Position numbers and translations under genes: made by a program. This document shows, piece after piece, positions 1-8,345 of a stretch of 47,952 bases of DNA. The notes beneath the pieces were generated by a model that did no database searches, had not been told where the DNA came from, and was given only the letters and a program-made list of their open reading frames with translations. The stretch spans positions 1 through 47,952 of the forward strand of contig CAZTXG010000009.1 of assembly GCA_964617335.1 (NCBI GenBank). Direction: 5' to 3'. Positions within the stretch are counted from its first letter, which is position 1, and every line of letters begins with the position of its first letter. The stretch is from UBA2658 sp964617335. Lineage in GTDB: Bacteria > Bacillota > Clostridia > Oscillospirales > Oscillospiraceae.

Positions 1-967
1 CTATGGTGCCCGTTCCGCAGTAAAGGTCCAGCACCGTACTGTTACCATTGGGGCTGGCATAGGCAGAAACCCTCTCATACAGCCTTTCCGCTTGAGGGGG
101 ATTTATTTGATAAAAGCTTTGGGGTGATATTTTAAACCTTAGACCCAGCAGCTCGTCCTCAATAATATCGCTGCCCCAGAGGGTGTGGAAATCACCGGCA
201 AGAACTGTGTTTCCGGAGCTTTTGTTCAGGCAAAGCACAATGCCCGTAAGCTCTGGGCAGGCGTTTTTAAGAGTCTCAACTAAGGCTTTTGTGTGCTTTC
301 CCAAGCCTTTAAAAGCGACAATACAGGCAAGGCAATAGGGAAGACGCACAGAGCTTCGGACAAAGAGGTTTTTAATAAGCCCCTCACCGGTTTTTTCATC
401 ATAGGGCAAAATCTTGTGCTTATCCATAAAGCCGCAAAGAGCCCTGGCGCAGCGCAAAGAAACCTCCGACTGGATAAGGCAATCCGGCGCGGGGACAAGC
501 TCGTGGCTTCTTTCACGGAAAAAGCCCGTGTGGACATGACTGTTTTCATCCAAGGCTATATTGAAAATTGCCTTGTTGCGGTATCTATATATTTCATCCT
601 CACGGGCGCCTAAAATCTCATCTATTGTAAAATCAAGTCCAGCTATATGCTTTATAGCATCGTTGACCCGACTGAGCTTAAACCGCAATTCTTCCTCATA
701 ACTCATATGCATAAGGTCACAGCCGCCGCAGATGCCAAAAACAGGGCAGGGGGGCTCTTCTCTTTGGGGCGAAGGCTCTATAAGACGCAGACCCTTGCCG
801 TAAACAGCGCTGCGGCTAACTTTCAAAATGAGAACCTCCCAGACTTCTCCTAAAAGAGCATGGCGGACAAAAACCGCTCTGCCGCCTATGCGGCAAACTC
901 CCGCCCCGGAGCTTGAGTAGCCTTCAATTTCTGCTGTGTGGATTTGATTTTTACTAAGCTCCGACAT
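1..967 (-). CDS. rlmD: 23S rRNA (uracil-5-)-methyltransferase, RlmD/RumA family (partial)
   Basis: SAM-dependent methyltransferase expected to make m5U in 23S rRNA. About 322 N-terminal residues are visible; the rest lies left of the window. The start is the ATG at 967, with an AGGAGG-type site just upstream on the minus strand. A TRAM-like N-terminus (first ~60 residues) is followed by the cysteine set CPVFGICGGC, which fits the 4Fe-4S cluster of RlmD/RumA. The frame stays open to base 1, ending in the SAM motif DLYCGTGTI. The catalytic cysteine and the final domain are not in view. In Firmicutes several paralogues (RlmCD and others) share this architecture, so the exact target uridine is not certain. 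Family assignment is firm. Confidence 0.88.
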   Translation of the reverse strand, partial: MSELSKNQIHTAEIEGYSSSGAGVCRIGGRAVFVRHALLGEVWEVLILKVSRSAVYGKGLRLIEPSPQREEPPCPVFGICGGCDLMHMSYEEELRFKLSRVNDAIKHIAGLDFTIDEILGAREDEIYRYRNKAIFNIALDENSHVHTGFFRERSHELVPAPDCLIQSEVSLRCARALCGFMDKHKILPYDEKTGEGLIKNLFVRSSVRLPYCLACIVAFKGLGKHTKALVETLKNACPELTGIVLCLNKSSGNTVLAGDFHTLWGSDIIEDELLGLRFKISPQSFYQINPPQAERLYERVSAYASPNGNSTVLDLYCGTGTI

Positions 968-1188
968 ATTTTCCTCCTGTGGCGGCTTTTTGCGACAATT
1001 CTATCATATACATTTGTAAAAATACACTTTATTTTTTCGGCAAATATGGTAGAATGTCCACTGGATGGGTATTTTGTCGTATTTAATCTTATATAAAACA
1101 CCTTAGGAATATGCAGAAGGCTAATACCCTCATCCGTGGCTTAAGGCGCATTTTACTTTTACCTAAGCCTTAAAGAAAGGAAAGCAAT
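968..1188. promoter_or_regulatory. Divergent intergenic region rlmD/capA with a folded leader
   Basis: 221 bases between two divergent genes. A possible plus-strand -10 (TAGAAT, about 1050-1055) lacks a clear -35. Downstream, GGATGGGTATT (1061-1071) faces AATACCCTCATCC (1122-1134), and GGCTTAAGG (about 1138) faces CCTAAGCC (about 1164). The capA leader could therefore form two stems. I do not recognise a known riboswitch consensus. Confidence 0.3.
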
Positions 1189-2523
1189 ATGAAACAAATA
1201 TTAAACAGCCTTGCCAGTGTTGCCCTTGTTTTACTTGTTGTTGTATTGGGTTTTATAGTGTACGGAAGCTACAAGGAGAATCAGGAGCAAATAAAAGCTG
1301 AAGAGCTTGCGGAGATGACACCGCCGCCCGTTCAGGAGCCTATATCGACTCCGGAGCCTGAGGAGATTGAAGAGCCTGAAAACTTTGCTGATGTGAACCT
1401 TGCCATAGCTGGGGATATTATTATGCACTCAGGCCTTAATGCCGAGGCCAAAAAGTCTGACGGTTCATATGACTTTAGGAACATTTTTTCAGGAGTTTAC
1501 GACTATACAAGCAATGCCGACTATGCCCTTTGCACAATGGAAACAACCTTCCCCGAAACTGTGGAGTACACAGGTTATCCCATGTTTAAGTCTCCGCCGG
1601 AGCTTGCGAGCGCCCTTAAATCCCTTGGCTTTGACCTTATAAACACCGCCAACAACCACAGTGCGGACGGCTTAAAGGCCGGCATTTTCCGCACTATTGA
1701 TGTGCTGGAGGAAAACGGACTTGACAAGGTCGGCACCTATCGCAGTCAGGAGGAGCGGGATGAGACAAACGGCATAGTCGTAAAAGATATTAACGGAGTA
1801 AGCTTTGCGTTTTTATCTTTTACCTATGGAACCAACGCCATGCCGGTAACGGGCTTTGAATATGCGGTTAATATTTTTTATAATGACTATTTAGACTATT
1901 TATCAGATATAAATTACGATCTTTTGCGGGAGGATATGGCAGCGGCTAGAGAGCTGAACACAGATATTATACTTGTCCAGATGCACTGGGGAATTGAGTA
2001 TGAAACAAGCCCCCGCCCCTACCAGATTGAGCTTGCGGATTTTCTCTTTAAAGAGGGGGCGGACATAATAATCGGAGGTCACCCTCATGTTCCAGAGCCA
2101 ATGGAGCTTCGATATGTTATCGATAATGAGGGCAATGAAAAGGCGGGCTTTTTGGTCTACTCTTTGGGAAATCTGGTGTCCTGCATGAAAGACAGGTACA
2201 CAGACCTCACAGCTGTTTTAAACATTCAGGTTCAGAAAAACCTTGACACAGGGAAAACCAGTCTTCGCAACATATCCTATGCTCCCATGAAAATGATGGA
2301 TATGTATAATTACGAGATTGAATCCCCTTACAGATATATGCTTTGGAATCTCCATTCTGCCATTGACGGCTATGAGCAGGGCAATAATCTGGGAGTCATA
2401 AACGATGCTGTTTATTCGGATATGCTTCAAGCTCTTGCCGACACAAGGGAAATCTTCGGAGAGGAATTTGACATTAAAAACGGCGGTGTGGACGCCGCCG
2501 AATGGGCGCTTTTAAATAGCTAG
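1189..2523 (+). CDS. CapA-family protein (PgsA/CapA metallophosphatase-like), membrane anchored
   Basis: A 444-residue protein with an uncleaved N-terminal membrane anchor (residues ~8-27), a Pro/Glu-rich spacer (~40-65), and one CapA domain for the rest. Visible family motifs are AGDIIMHSG near residue 75, NNHSADG, QMHWGIEYE and GGHPHVPEPME, the metal-binding Asp/His/Asn positions of this calcineurin-like fold. Members include CapA/PgsA of poly-gamma-glutamate synthesis, but many clostridial copies stand alone with no known substrate. No capB or capC homologue is nearby, so a capsule role is not supported here. The start has a good AAAGGAAA site. The gene ends two bases from the stop of the convergent ylbJ. 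Confidence 0.85.
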   Translation: MKQILNSLASVALVLLVVVLGFIVYGSYKENQEQIKAEELAEMTPPPVQEPISTPEPEEIEEPENFADVNLAIAGDIIMHSGLNAEAKKSDGSYDFRNIFSGVYDYTSNADYALCTMETTFPETVEYTGYPMFKSPPELASALKSLGFDLINTANNHSADGLKAGIFRTIDVLEENGLDKVGTYRSQEERDETNGIVVKDINGVSFAFLSFTYGTNAMPVTGFEYAVNIFYNDYLDYLSDINYDLLREDMAAARELNTDIILVQMHWGIEYETSPRPYQIELADFLFKEGADIIIGGHPHVPEPMELRYVIDNEGNEKAGFLVYSLGNLVSCMKDRYTDLTAVLNIQVQKNLDTGKTSLRNISYAPMKMMDMYNYEIESPYRYMLWNLHSAIDGYEQGNNLGVINDAVYSDMLQALADTREIFGEEFDIKNGGVDAAEWALLNS

Positions 2524-2525
2524 TA

Positions 2526-3497
2526 TTACTGGAATAAAAGCGGAAAGGCAAAATACGTTATAAGAGCGGACAAAACTCCGTGGAGCAGCTTTCCAAAAAG
2601 GTGCCACACGCAGGAAAGTCCGCTCTCTGACGTTACAGCAAGGGTCTGGGCATGGACAGAAAGGCTGCCCCAGCCCAGCACAAATGAGCATAGGGCAAGG
2701 TTTAAAGGGGAGACGGAAAGCTCTGACATGGAGCTTATGCCGGCGCCAAGCTCTAAAATCCCGCAGAAAAAGCTTCGCACAAAATGCAGCTCTGCGTTAA
2801 AAAACAAAGAGAGCCTTCCGGTTATGGCAGGCAGGGCGCCTGAGTCATCCAAAAGCCCCATAATTACAGAGAAAAAAACAAGAAAACCGCAGACGAACAG
2901 GCAGGTTACAGAGGCTTTTTTAACGCTGTCTGTAAAGGCAGCGGAAAAGCCCTTTTGCTTGGCAACATATATAGGGGCAGGGCTTTTACCGGTTCTTATT
3001 TTTAAAAGCATACCTGTGAACACGGCGGATATGATATGTATTCCATAGAGGAAAAAACCCACAAGGGTGCTTCCGAAAACGGCGGAGCCGGCAACGCTTA
3101 TAATAAAGGCAGGCCCCGTATTATTGCAAAAACCCAAAAGCCTCTCTCCCTGCTTTTTGTCTATGGCGCCCTTTATGTAAAGGTCGGAAACACAGGCGGC
3201 ACCCAGAGGATAGCCTCCTGTTATCCCAAGAAAAAAGCAGGAGAAGGCCCCGCCGGAAACGCCGAAAAGCTTTTCTGTAACAGGGGAGAAAAGCCTTCCC
3301 AAAGGCTTTGTAAGACCCAGCTGGGAAATAAGATTTCCTAAAACCATAAAGGGAAAAAGTGAGGGGATTATAACACCGGCACAAAGGGAAAGCCCGTAGC
3401 GGGCGGCCTCCGAAGCCTGCTGAGGGCAGAGCATCAGGGCCAGAAACGCCGTTAAAGACATGAGAACCGATAATACAAACAAAACCCGCTTTGTCAA
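2526..3497 (-). CDS. ylbJ: Sporulation integral membrane protein YlbJ
   Basis: 323 residues with about eight hydrophobic segments and the nucleoside-transporter 'gate' type repeats of YlbJ/SpmA relatives; landmarks are LFPFMVLGNLI, GITGGYPLGA and CNNTGPAFI. In Bacillus subtilis ylbJ is a sigma-E gene needed for spore cortex formation. The chosen start is TTG at 3497 behind GGAAGG. In many Clostridia ylbJ sits beside coaD; here it is about 11 kb away and reversed. I see no convincing sigma-E promoter upstream. The assignment as YlbJ rests on length, topology and the motifs listed. Confidence 0.85.
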   Translation of the reverse strand: MTKRVLFVLSVLMSLTAFLALMLCPQQASEAARYGLSLCAGVIIPSLFPFMVLGNLISQLGLTKPLGRLFSPVTEKLFGVSGGAFSCFFLGITGGYPLGAACVSDLYIKGAIDKKQGERLLGFCNNTGPAFIISVAGSAVFGSTLVGFFLYGIHIISAVFTGMLLKIRTGKSPAPIYVAKQKGFSAAFTDSVKKASVTCLFVCGFLVFFSVIMGLLDDSGALPAITGRLSLFFNAELHFVRSFFCGILELGAGISSMSELSVSPLNLALCSFVLGWGSLSVHAQTLAVTSESGLSCVWHLFGKLLHGVLSALITYFAFPLLFQ

Positions 3498-3714
3498 AAC
3501 AGCACCTTCCTTTTTTCGCGATTCGTCTATTCGGACTTTTTAAAAACAAGCCCGTACTAAAAATATTTACGCAAGTGCCCTTGGATTTATCCTGATTTTC
3601 ATTAATTTAATATCGCTTTAACCAATCTGCCGTCTTTTTCTGACATTGCCCGAAGCATATAAAAGACATTTAGAAGTCTCTTTTATCATAAGCTTAGCTG
3701 AGGTGGTGAGGACA

Positions 3715-3984
3715 GTGAAAAAAGGCGCTCGTTTACGCCCCGTAACGGATAGGTTTGGTCTGCCTGCTCAGGTTTTGCCCTCGGAGCCGAAGATAACAAT
3801 CTCCGGCGGCAGCGAAGTTCTTATAGAAAACCACGGGGGTCTGCTTTCGTACTCAAGAGAGAGCATAGAGGTGCGGGCACGCTGGGGAACCTTGCGTATT
3901 CGGGGGGACGAACTGGAGCTTGCGGCGATGACGGCGGGAGATATTGTTATCCGTGGTCTAATCGTAAGCCTTGAGTTTTGTTAA
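3715..3984 (+). CDS. yqfC: Sporulation protein YqfC
   Basis: A small protein (89 residues) of the YqfC/YabP family, beginning KKGARLRPVTDRFGLPAQ and carrying the family core around ITISGGSEVLIENH and the closing GDIVIRGLI. I chose the GTG at 3715, preceded by GAGGTGGTGAGG; an upstream in-frame start at 3646 would add 23 residues not typical of the family. YqfC is expressed in the mother cell in Bacillus and is thought to act with YqfD on the forespore surface. It is the first gene of the run through era, 12 bases before yqfD. Confidence 0.85.
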   Translation: MKKGARLRPVTDRFGLPAQVLPSEPKITISGGSEVLIENHGGLLSYSRESIEVRARWGTLRIRGDELELAAMTAGDIVIRGLIVSLEFC

Positions 3985-3996
3985 AGGCGGTGTGCA

Positions 3997-5226
3997 ATGG
4001 AAAGACTATCGGATTTGGCACGGGGCTTTGCCTTGGTGCGGGCCGTTGGGGCAGAGCCTACACGGCTTCTTGATATATGCGCAAATAAGGGAATTGAATT
4101 TTGGGGAGCATATCCGGAGGATGAATTTACCCTTTATATAAAAGTAAGGCTTAAAGCTCTTGAAAAGCTTTTAAATCTTGAAGAAGAAAGCCGCTGCGAA
4201 ATTTCCCTTGTGGAAAAGCGGGGCGCCCCTGTTATGATGAAAAGGGCAAGGCGGCGCTATGTACTTTGGGTTTTGCCGGCTGTGCTGATTTTACTTTTTG
4301 TGATATCTTCCTTCTTCACTTGGGAAATCGAAATCCACGGCAATGAAACTGTCAGCGAAACGGAAATTTTAAACGCTCTTGAGAGCGCCGGAGTTTACAT
4401 AGGCAGCTTTCATCCGGCATACACCAGTGATAATATAAGAAGCAGGGTGCTGGTCAAAATTCCAGAGCTTAAATTTATAAGTGTTTCGGTTTTCGGAAGC
4501 CGTGTCTATGTTCAGGTGCGTGAGAGAACGGATATTCCAGAGCTTTTTGACGAGTTTGAAAAAGTGAAAATCGTAGCGGAATATCCGGGCATAATAGAGG
4601 ATATAAAGGTATATAAAGGCGAGGGAAAGTTTACTAAGGGGCAAACCGTAATTAAAGGCGAAACCCTCATAGACGGGGCAGTTTCCTCCACCTTTTCCGA
4701 AACAAAGATTTTACACGCCGAAGGCGAGGTTATGGCTAGAACCTGGCATGAGGTAATGGTTTTTATGCCGGCAGAATACACACTGAAAGAGTACAACGGG
4801 AAAACCCAAAGCCGCTACAGCCTAATACTGGGAGACAGACGCATAAATTTTTATCAAAGCAGTGGAATTTTAAAGGACAAATGTGATATTATCATCAGTG
4901 AGGAAAAGCTTTCTGTAGATGGAGTTTTCACCCTGCCTGTAAGTCTTGTCTGCCGCCGGAGCCTTTACTATGAAACTGTTTCGGCAAGCCGCAGCAGACA
5001 GTATATGAAAACCCTCCTTCAGGAAAGGGCAAATGCCGAGCTTTTACAAAAAATCGGTGATAAGGGAGAAGTTTTATTTACTAACTCCTCCTTTAAAGTA
5101 ATAGACGGATTCGGGGTATTAACCCTGCGAGCCGAATGCAGTCAGGAAATTGGCCTTGAAAGGCCAATGGCTAAACAAGAGATAGAAATGGCGCAGGCCG
5201 CCGGAGAGGAAACAGCAAACGGATGA
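3997..5226 (+). CDS. yqfD: Sporulation protein YqfD
   Basis: 409 residues. A soluble N-terminal part of about 85 residues is followed by one transmembrane helix (~92-108, after the basic stretch KRARRRY) and a large C-terminal domain with a POTRA-like segment right after the membrane (WEIEIHGNETVSETEIL). The long extracytoplasmic part (PGIIEDIKVYKGEGKFTKGQTV) is the hallmark of YqfD. In Bacillus yqfC-yqfD-phoH are adjacent and sigma-E controlled, exactly as here. The stop overlaps the phoH start by four bases (ATGA), implying translational coupling. Confidence 0.88.
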   Translation: MERLSDLARGFALVRAVGAEPTRLLDICANKGIEFWGAYPEDEFTLYIKVRLKALEKLLNLEEESRCEISLVEKRGAPVMMKRARRRYVLWVLPAVLILLFVISSFFTWEIEIHGNETVSETEILNALESAGVYIGSFHPAYTSDNIRSRVLVKIPELKFISVSVFGSRVYVQVRERTDIPELFDEFEKVKIVAEYPGIIEDIKVYKGEGKFTKGQTVIKGETLIDGAVSSTFSETKILHAEGEVMARTWHEVMVFMPAEYTLKEYNGKTQSRYSLILGDRRINFYQSSGILKDKCDIIISEEKLSVDGVFTLPVSLVCRRSLYYETVSASRSRQYMKTLLQERANAELLQKIGDKGEVLFTNSSFKVIDGFGVLTLRAECSQEIGLERPMAKQEIEMAQAAGEETANG

Positions 5227-6254
5227 CAGAAAGAATAATGGCAGTTGACCGTATGGAGCAGATCATAAACGTCTTTGGCTCCTTTGACAGAAATATGCAC
5301 ATAATCGAGGATGACTTTTCAGTGCAGGTCACAGACCGCCAGTCGGAGCTTCACATAGCCGGAGAAGCGGAAAATGTTATGTATGCGGAAAAGGCCATAC
5401 AGGGGCTTTTGTCTTTAGCTGCCAGAGGGGAAAATATTGACGAGCAGAATGTTCGTTATATCATAAAGCTTGTCCGTGAGGGAGCGGAAAGCAAGATTGA
5501 CAAAATTGCCGGCGACGTTGTTTGCATAACGGCAAAGGGAAAACCCATAAAAGCCAAAACAGTGGGACAAAGGGAATATGTTGAAGCCATAGCAAAAAAC
5601 ACCATAACCCTTGGAGTGGGGCCTGCCGGCACGGGGAAAACCTATCTTGCCGTGGCCGCCGCCGTTTCCTCTTTTCGCAACAAAGAGGTAAACCGCATAA
5701 TCCTCACCCGCCCTGCTGTTGAGGCAGGTGAGAGACTGGGTTTTCTCCCCGGCGATTTGCAAAGTAAGGTAGACCCCTATCTTCGCCCTTTGTACGACGC
5801 TCTTTTTGATATGCTGGGAGCAGAAACCTATAATAAGTATTTAGAGCGGGGCAATATCGAGGTGGCACCTCTGGCATATATGCGAGGCAGAACCTTGGAT
5901 GACAGCTTTATTATTTTAGACGAGGCGCAAAACACCTCCCGTGAGCAGATGAAAATGTTTTTAACCCGAATTGGCTTTGGCTCCAAGGCGGTTATAACAG
6001 GTGACATTACCCAGATTGACCTTCCCGGAGACAAGCAAAGCGGCTTAAAAGAGGCAATACGGGTTTTAAAGGGCATTGACGATATAGGCATCTGCCGCCT
6101 TACGGGGGCCGACGTTGTCCGCCATGTTTTGGTGCAAAAAATAATCGAAGCCTATGAAAAACACGAGAAAAGGCAGGCACCTGCCAAAGCAGCCACAGAC
6201 ACAGCTAAGGCCCAGCCTCAGAAAACCTTTAAAAGGAAGCAAAATGAAACATAA
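5223..6254 (+). CDS. phoH: PhoH-family ATPase (PhoL type)
   Basis: 343 residues. The N-terminal ~110 residues resemble the KH-like region of PhoH-like ATPases, followed by a P-loop NTPase core with Walker A GPAGTGKT (about 136-143) and Walker B FIILDEAQN. PhoH proteins are RNA-linked ATPases that often neighbour ybeY and may act in RNA processing. The C-terminus is Lys/Gln/Ala-rich and probably disordered. It overlaps yqfD by 4 bases and ybeY by 11 bases. The exact biochemical role of PhoH is not settled in the literature. Confidence 0.9.
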   Translation: MTERIMAVDRMEQIINVFGSFDRNMHIIEDDFSVQVTDRQSELHIAGEAENVMYAEKAIQGLLSLAARGENIDEQNVRYIIKLVREGAESKIDKIAGDVVCITAKGKPIKAKTVGQREYVEAIAKNTITLGVGPAGTGKTYLAVAAAVSSFRNKEVNRIILTRPAVEAGERLGFLPGDLQSKVDPYLRPLYDALFDMLGAETYNKYLERGNIEVAPLAYMRGRTLDDSFIILDEAQNTSREQMKMFLTRIGFGSKAVITGDITQIDLPGDKQSGLKEAIRVLKGIDDIGICRLTGADVVRHVLVQKIIEAYEKHEKRQAPAKAATDTAKAQPQKTFKRKQNET

Positions 6255-6741
6255 GATATACATTACCGGTGAAAAATCCGGTTTTAAAAGGCTTTTTACC
6301 GCAGCTCTTATACGGCGGTCGGTAAAGGCCGCCCTTTCTGCCGAGGGGATTTTTGTCCCTTGCAGCATAAGTGTTTTACTGACGGATGATGTGGGAATAC
6401 GAGAACTAAACCGCCGCTTTCGTGATACAGACAGGGAAACGGATGTCTTGTCCTTTCCTGCAAACGAAATGACCCCCGGCTTTTTTGACGAGGACAGCTG
6501 CGAGAAGGACATGAAAACAGGCCGCATAGTTTTGGGGGACATTGCAATTAATTTGCAGCGGGCAGCCCAGCAGGGAGAGCGCTTTGGCCACGGGACAAAA
6601 AGGGAAATTTCATACCTTACCGTCCACTCGGTTTTGCACCTTTTGGGTTATGACCATATGGACGAGGGGGAGGAAAAACAGCATATGCGCTCTCGTGAAA
6701 AGTTAATTATGGCAGGTCTTGGAAAGGAAGAAGAAAAGTGA
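6244..6741 (+). CDS. ybeY: Endoribonuclease YbeY, rRNA maturation factor
   Basis: 165 residues from the ATG at 6244, preceded by AAGGAAGC; an in-frame start at 6154 would lie deep inside phoH and is unlikely. The metal-binding signature HSVLHLLGYDH is present near residues 125-135, and DRETDVLSFP is the usual central motif. YbeY is a zinc metalloenzyme that acts in 16S rRNA 3'-end processing and ribosome quality control. An insert of about ten residues (EDSCEKDMKTGR) precedes the strand IVLGDIAIN. It overlaps phoH by 11 bases and dgkA by 4. Confidence 0.9.
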   Translation: MKHKIYITGEKSGFKRLFTAALIRRSVKAALSAEGIFVPCSISVLLTDDVGIRELNRRFRDTDRETDVLSFPANEMTPGFFDEDSCEKDMKTGRIVLGDIAINLQRAAQQGERFGHGTKREISYLTVHSVLHLLGYDHMDEGEEKQHMRSREKLIMAGLGKEEEK

Positions 6742-7184
6742 AAAGCTTTTACTATGCCTTCAGGGGAATTGCCGCTGTCATTAAAAACGAGGGCAATATG
6801 CGTATACATCTGTGCTTTTGTTTTTATGTTATACTTGCAGGGCTCATCACGGGGATAAGCCAACTGCAATGGACTGTTGTGCTTTTATGCATGGCTCTTG
6901 TCCTGGGGCTTGAATGTTTTAATACGGCGATTGAAAAGCTCTGCGACAGCTTTTGTACGGAAAAATCTAAGACTGTAGGCTTTGCCAAAGATGCCGCGGC
7001 AGGGGCTGTTTTAATAGCTGCCCTGTTTTCTGCCGCTGTTGGGGTAATGATTTTTTTCAAAGATGACAAGCTTTCCGCGGCCCTTAGTTTTTTAAAGGAA
7101 AAACCCCTTTGCTCTGGTCTTATACTGCTTACACTTATACCTCTCGGCATTTTTGCTTTGAGAGGAAGGAGAAAGAAAAAATGA
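6738..7184 (+). CDS. dgkA: Diacylglycerol/undecaprenol kinase (DgkA family)
   Basis: 148 residues starting at GTG 6738 inside the end of ybeY. The DgkA signature ECFNTAIEKLCD is present, with Glu residues for metal-ATP binding, followed by FAKDAAAGAVLIAA. In Gram-positive bacteria this enzyme phosphorylates undecaprenol to recycle the cell wall lipid carrier. The protein is about 25 residues longer than typical, adding a fourth hydrophobic segment (~121-140) and a basic RGRRKKK tail. The gene overlaps era by three bases. Lipid specificity is inferred from the Gram-positive context. Confidence 0.85.
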   Translation: MKSFYYAFRGIAAVIKNEGNMRIHLCFCFYVILAGLITGISQLQWTVVLLCMALVLGLECFNTAIEKLCDSFCTEKSKTVGFAKDAAAGAVLIAALFSAAVGVMIFFKDDKLSAALSFLKEKPLCSGLILLTLIPLGIFALRGRRKKK

Positions 7185-8083
7185 AGAAAACAGAAAAAAC
7201 ACGCTTTGCCATGATAACCATTGCAGGCAGACCCAATGTGGGCAAATCCACCCTTACAAACAAGCTTTTGGGGGAAAAAATCGCCATTGTTTCAAACAAG
7301 CCCCAGACCACACGAAACCGCATTTGTGCGGTTATAAATAAAGGGGACACCCAGCTTGTTTTAGTAGACACCCCCGGTTTTCACAAGGCGAGAACAAAGC
7401 TTGGAGAATACATGGTAAAGATCGTACGCCAGTCTGTGGCAGACGTTGAGGCTGTGGCTCTGGTGGTGGAGCCAATACCTTCTGCCGGAGTTCAGGAAAC
7501 CCAGCTTATAGATAGAATAAAGCAAACAAAGGTGCCGGCAATTTTAGTTATAAATAAAATAGACACTGTGGCGAAAGAGGAGCTTTTGGCTGTTATCTTG
7601 GCCTATTCCGCCTTGCATGAATTTGCGGCCATTGTCCCTGTCAGCGCAAAAACCGGAGAGGGCTTACCGGAGCTTATGGAGGAATTTTTAAAGTTCTCCC
7701 TAGCGGGTCCTTGGCTTTTCCCCGAAGACATGGTTACAGACCAGCCGGATAAGCAGGTTTGCGCCGAAATTGTGCGGGAAAAGCTGCTTTACTGTCTGGA
7801 TGAGGAAATTCCCCACGGAACGGCAGTGGAGGTCATAAGGTTTTCAGAGCGTACTGACACGGAAATAATTGACCTTGAGGTTACGATTTATTGTGAAAAA
7901 CCTGGACATAAAGGCATTATAATCGGGAAAAACGGTGAAATGCTTAAAAAAATCGGCACAATGGCAAGGGCGGACATAGAAAAGTTTATGGGTACAAAGG
8001 TCTATCTTCAAACTTGGGTTAAGGTTAAAGATTCATGGCGTGACAGAGACGGCCTGCTTAAAAACTTTGGCTATAAAGACTAA
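7181..8083 (+). CDS. era: GTPase Era
   Basis: 300 residues from the ATG at 7181, which overlaps the dgkA stop (ATGA) and has GGAAGGAG upstream. The GTPase motifs are G1 GRPNVGKS, the switch I region around KPQTTRNR, G3 DTPGFH, G4 NKID and G5 SAK. The C-terminal KH domain contains GHKGIIIGKNGEMLKKIG. Era binds the 3' end of 16S rRNA and monitors 30S assembly, fitting its place with ybeY. It is the last tightly packed gene of the yqfC run; a 92-base gap follows. Confidence 0.96.
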   Translation: MKKTEKTRFAMITIAGRPNVGKSTLTNKLLGEKIAIVSNKPQTTRNRICAVINKGDTQLVLVDTPGFHKARTKLGEYMVKIVRQSVADVEAVALVVEPIPSAGVQETQLIDRIKQTKVPAILVINKIDTVAKEELLAVILAYSALHEFAAIVPVSAKTGEGLPELMEEFLKFSLAGPWLFPEDMVTDQPDKQVCAEIVREKLLYCLDEEIPHGTAVEVIRFSERTDTEIIDLEVTIYCEKPGHKGIIIGKNGEMLKKIGTMARADIEKFMGTKVYLQTWVKVKDSWRDRDGLLKNFGYKD

Positions 8084-8136
8084 CTTTATTTTTAGAATTT
8101 GAAAAAAATTACCGAATAAAAACGCAAATATATAAG

Positions 8137-8170
8137 CTCACCTGGCACATAATATAAGCAGCGAGGTGAG
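8137..8170 (+). promoter_or_regulatory. Stem-loop covering the yqzL ribosome binding site
   Basis: CTCACCT (8137-8143) and AGGTGAG (8164-8170) are exact complements around a 20-base loop. The right arm is the Shine-Dalgarno sequence of the gene starting at 8176, so folding would hide it. It may set the level of translation; no ligand or protein is suggested by the sequence. Confidence 0.4.
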
Positions 8171-8175
8171 TTCAC

Positions 8176-8340
8176 ATGAAGAACGATTCGATGTGGCGGA
8201 TGTTTTGTGAAACAGGCGAACCAGTCTGTTATTTACTTTACCGCTCGGCTATAAAAGAGAAAAAAACACAGCCGTATTTTCCGCCAACCGACACTCTCGC
8301 TTTTAGCGGTACGGGTGAAACACCCCGTGTTCGCTTTTGA
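8176..8340 (+). CDS. yqzL: YqzL-like small protein
   Basis: A 54-residue protein between era and recO. It begins MKNDSMWRMFCETGEP and continues VCYLLYRSAIKEK. The Trp-x-x-Phe...Thr-Gly...Tyr-Leu-Leu-Tyr pattern and the position between era and recO match YqzL of Bacillus and Clostridia (47 aa there); its function is unknown. The start ATG follows GAGGTGAG by five bases. After residue ~32 the tail (QPYFPPTDTLAFSGTGE) is longer than in the family and rich in Pro/Thr. Identity is inferred from pattern and synteny. Confidence 0.7.
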   Translation: MKNDSMWRMFCETGEPVCYLLYRSAIKEKKTQPYFPPTDTLAFSGTGETPRVRF

Positions 8341-8345
8341 GTTGT

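Noticed and set aside
968..1188. Known riboswitch in the capA leader
   Set aside because: Stems are present but the conserved bases of the cyclic-di-GMP, THF or other common classes are not recognisable.
3640..3715. Sigma-E promoter before yqfC
   Set aside because: CATATAAA near 3656 resembles a -10, but no ATA-type -35 lies at the proper distance.
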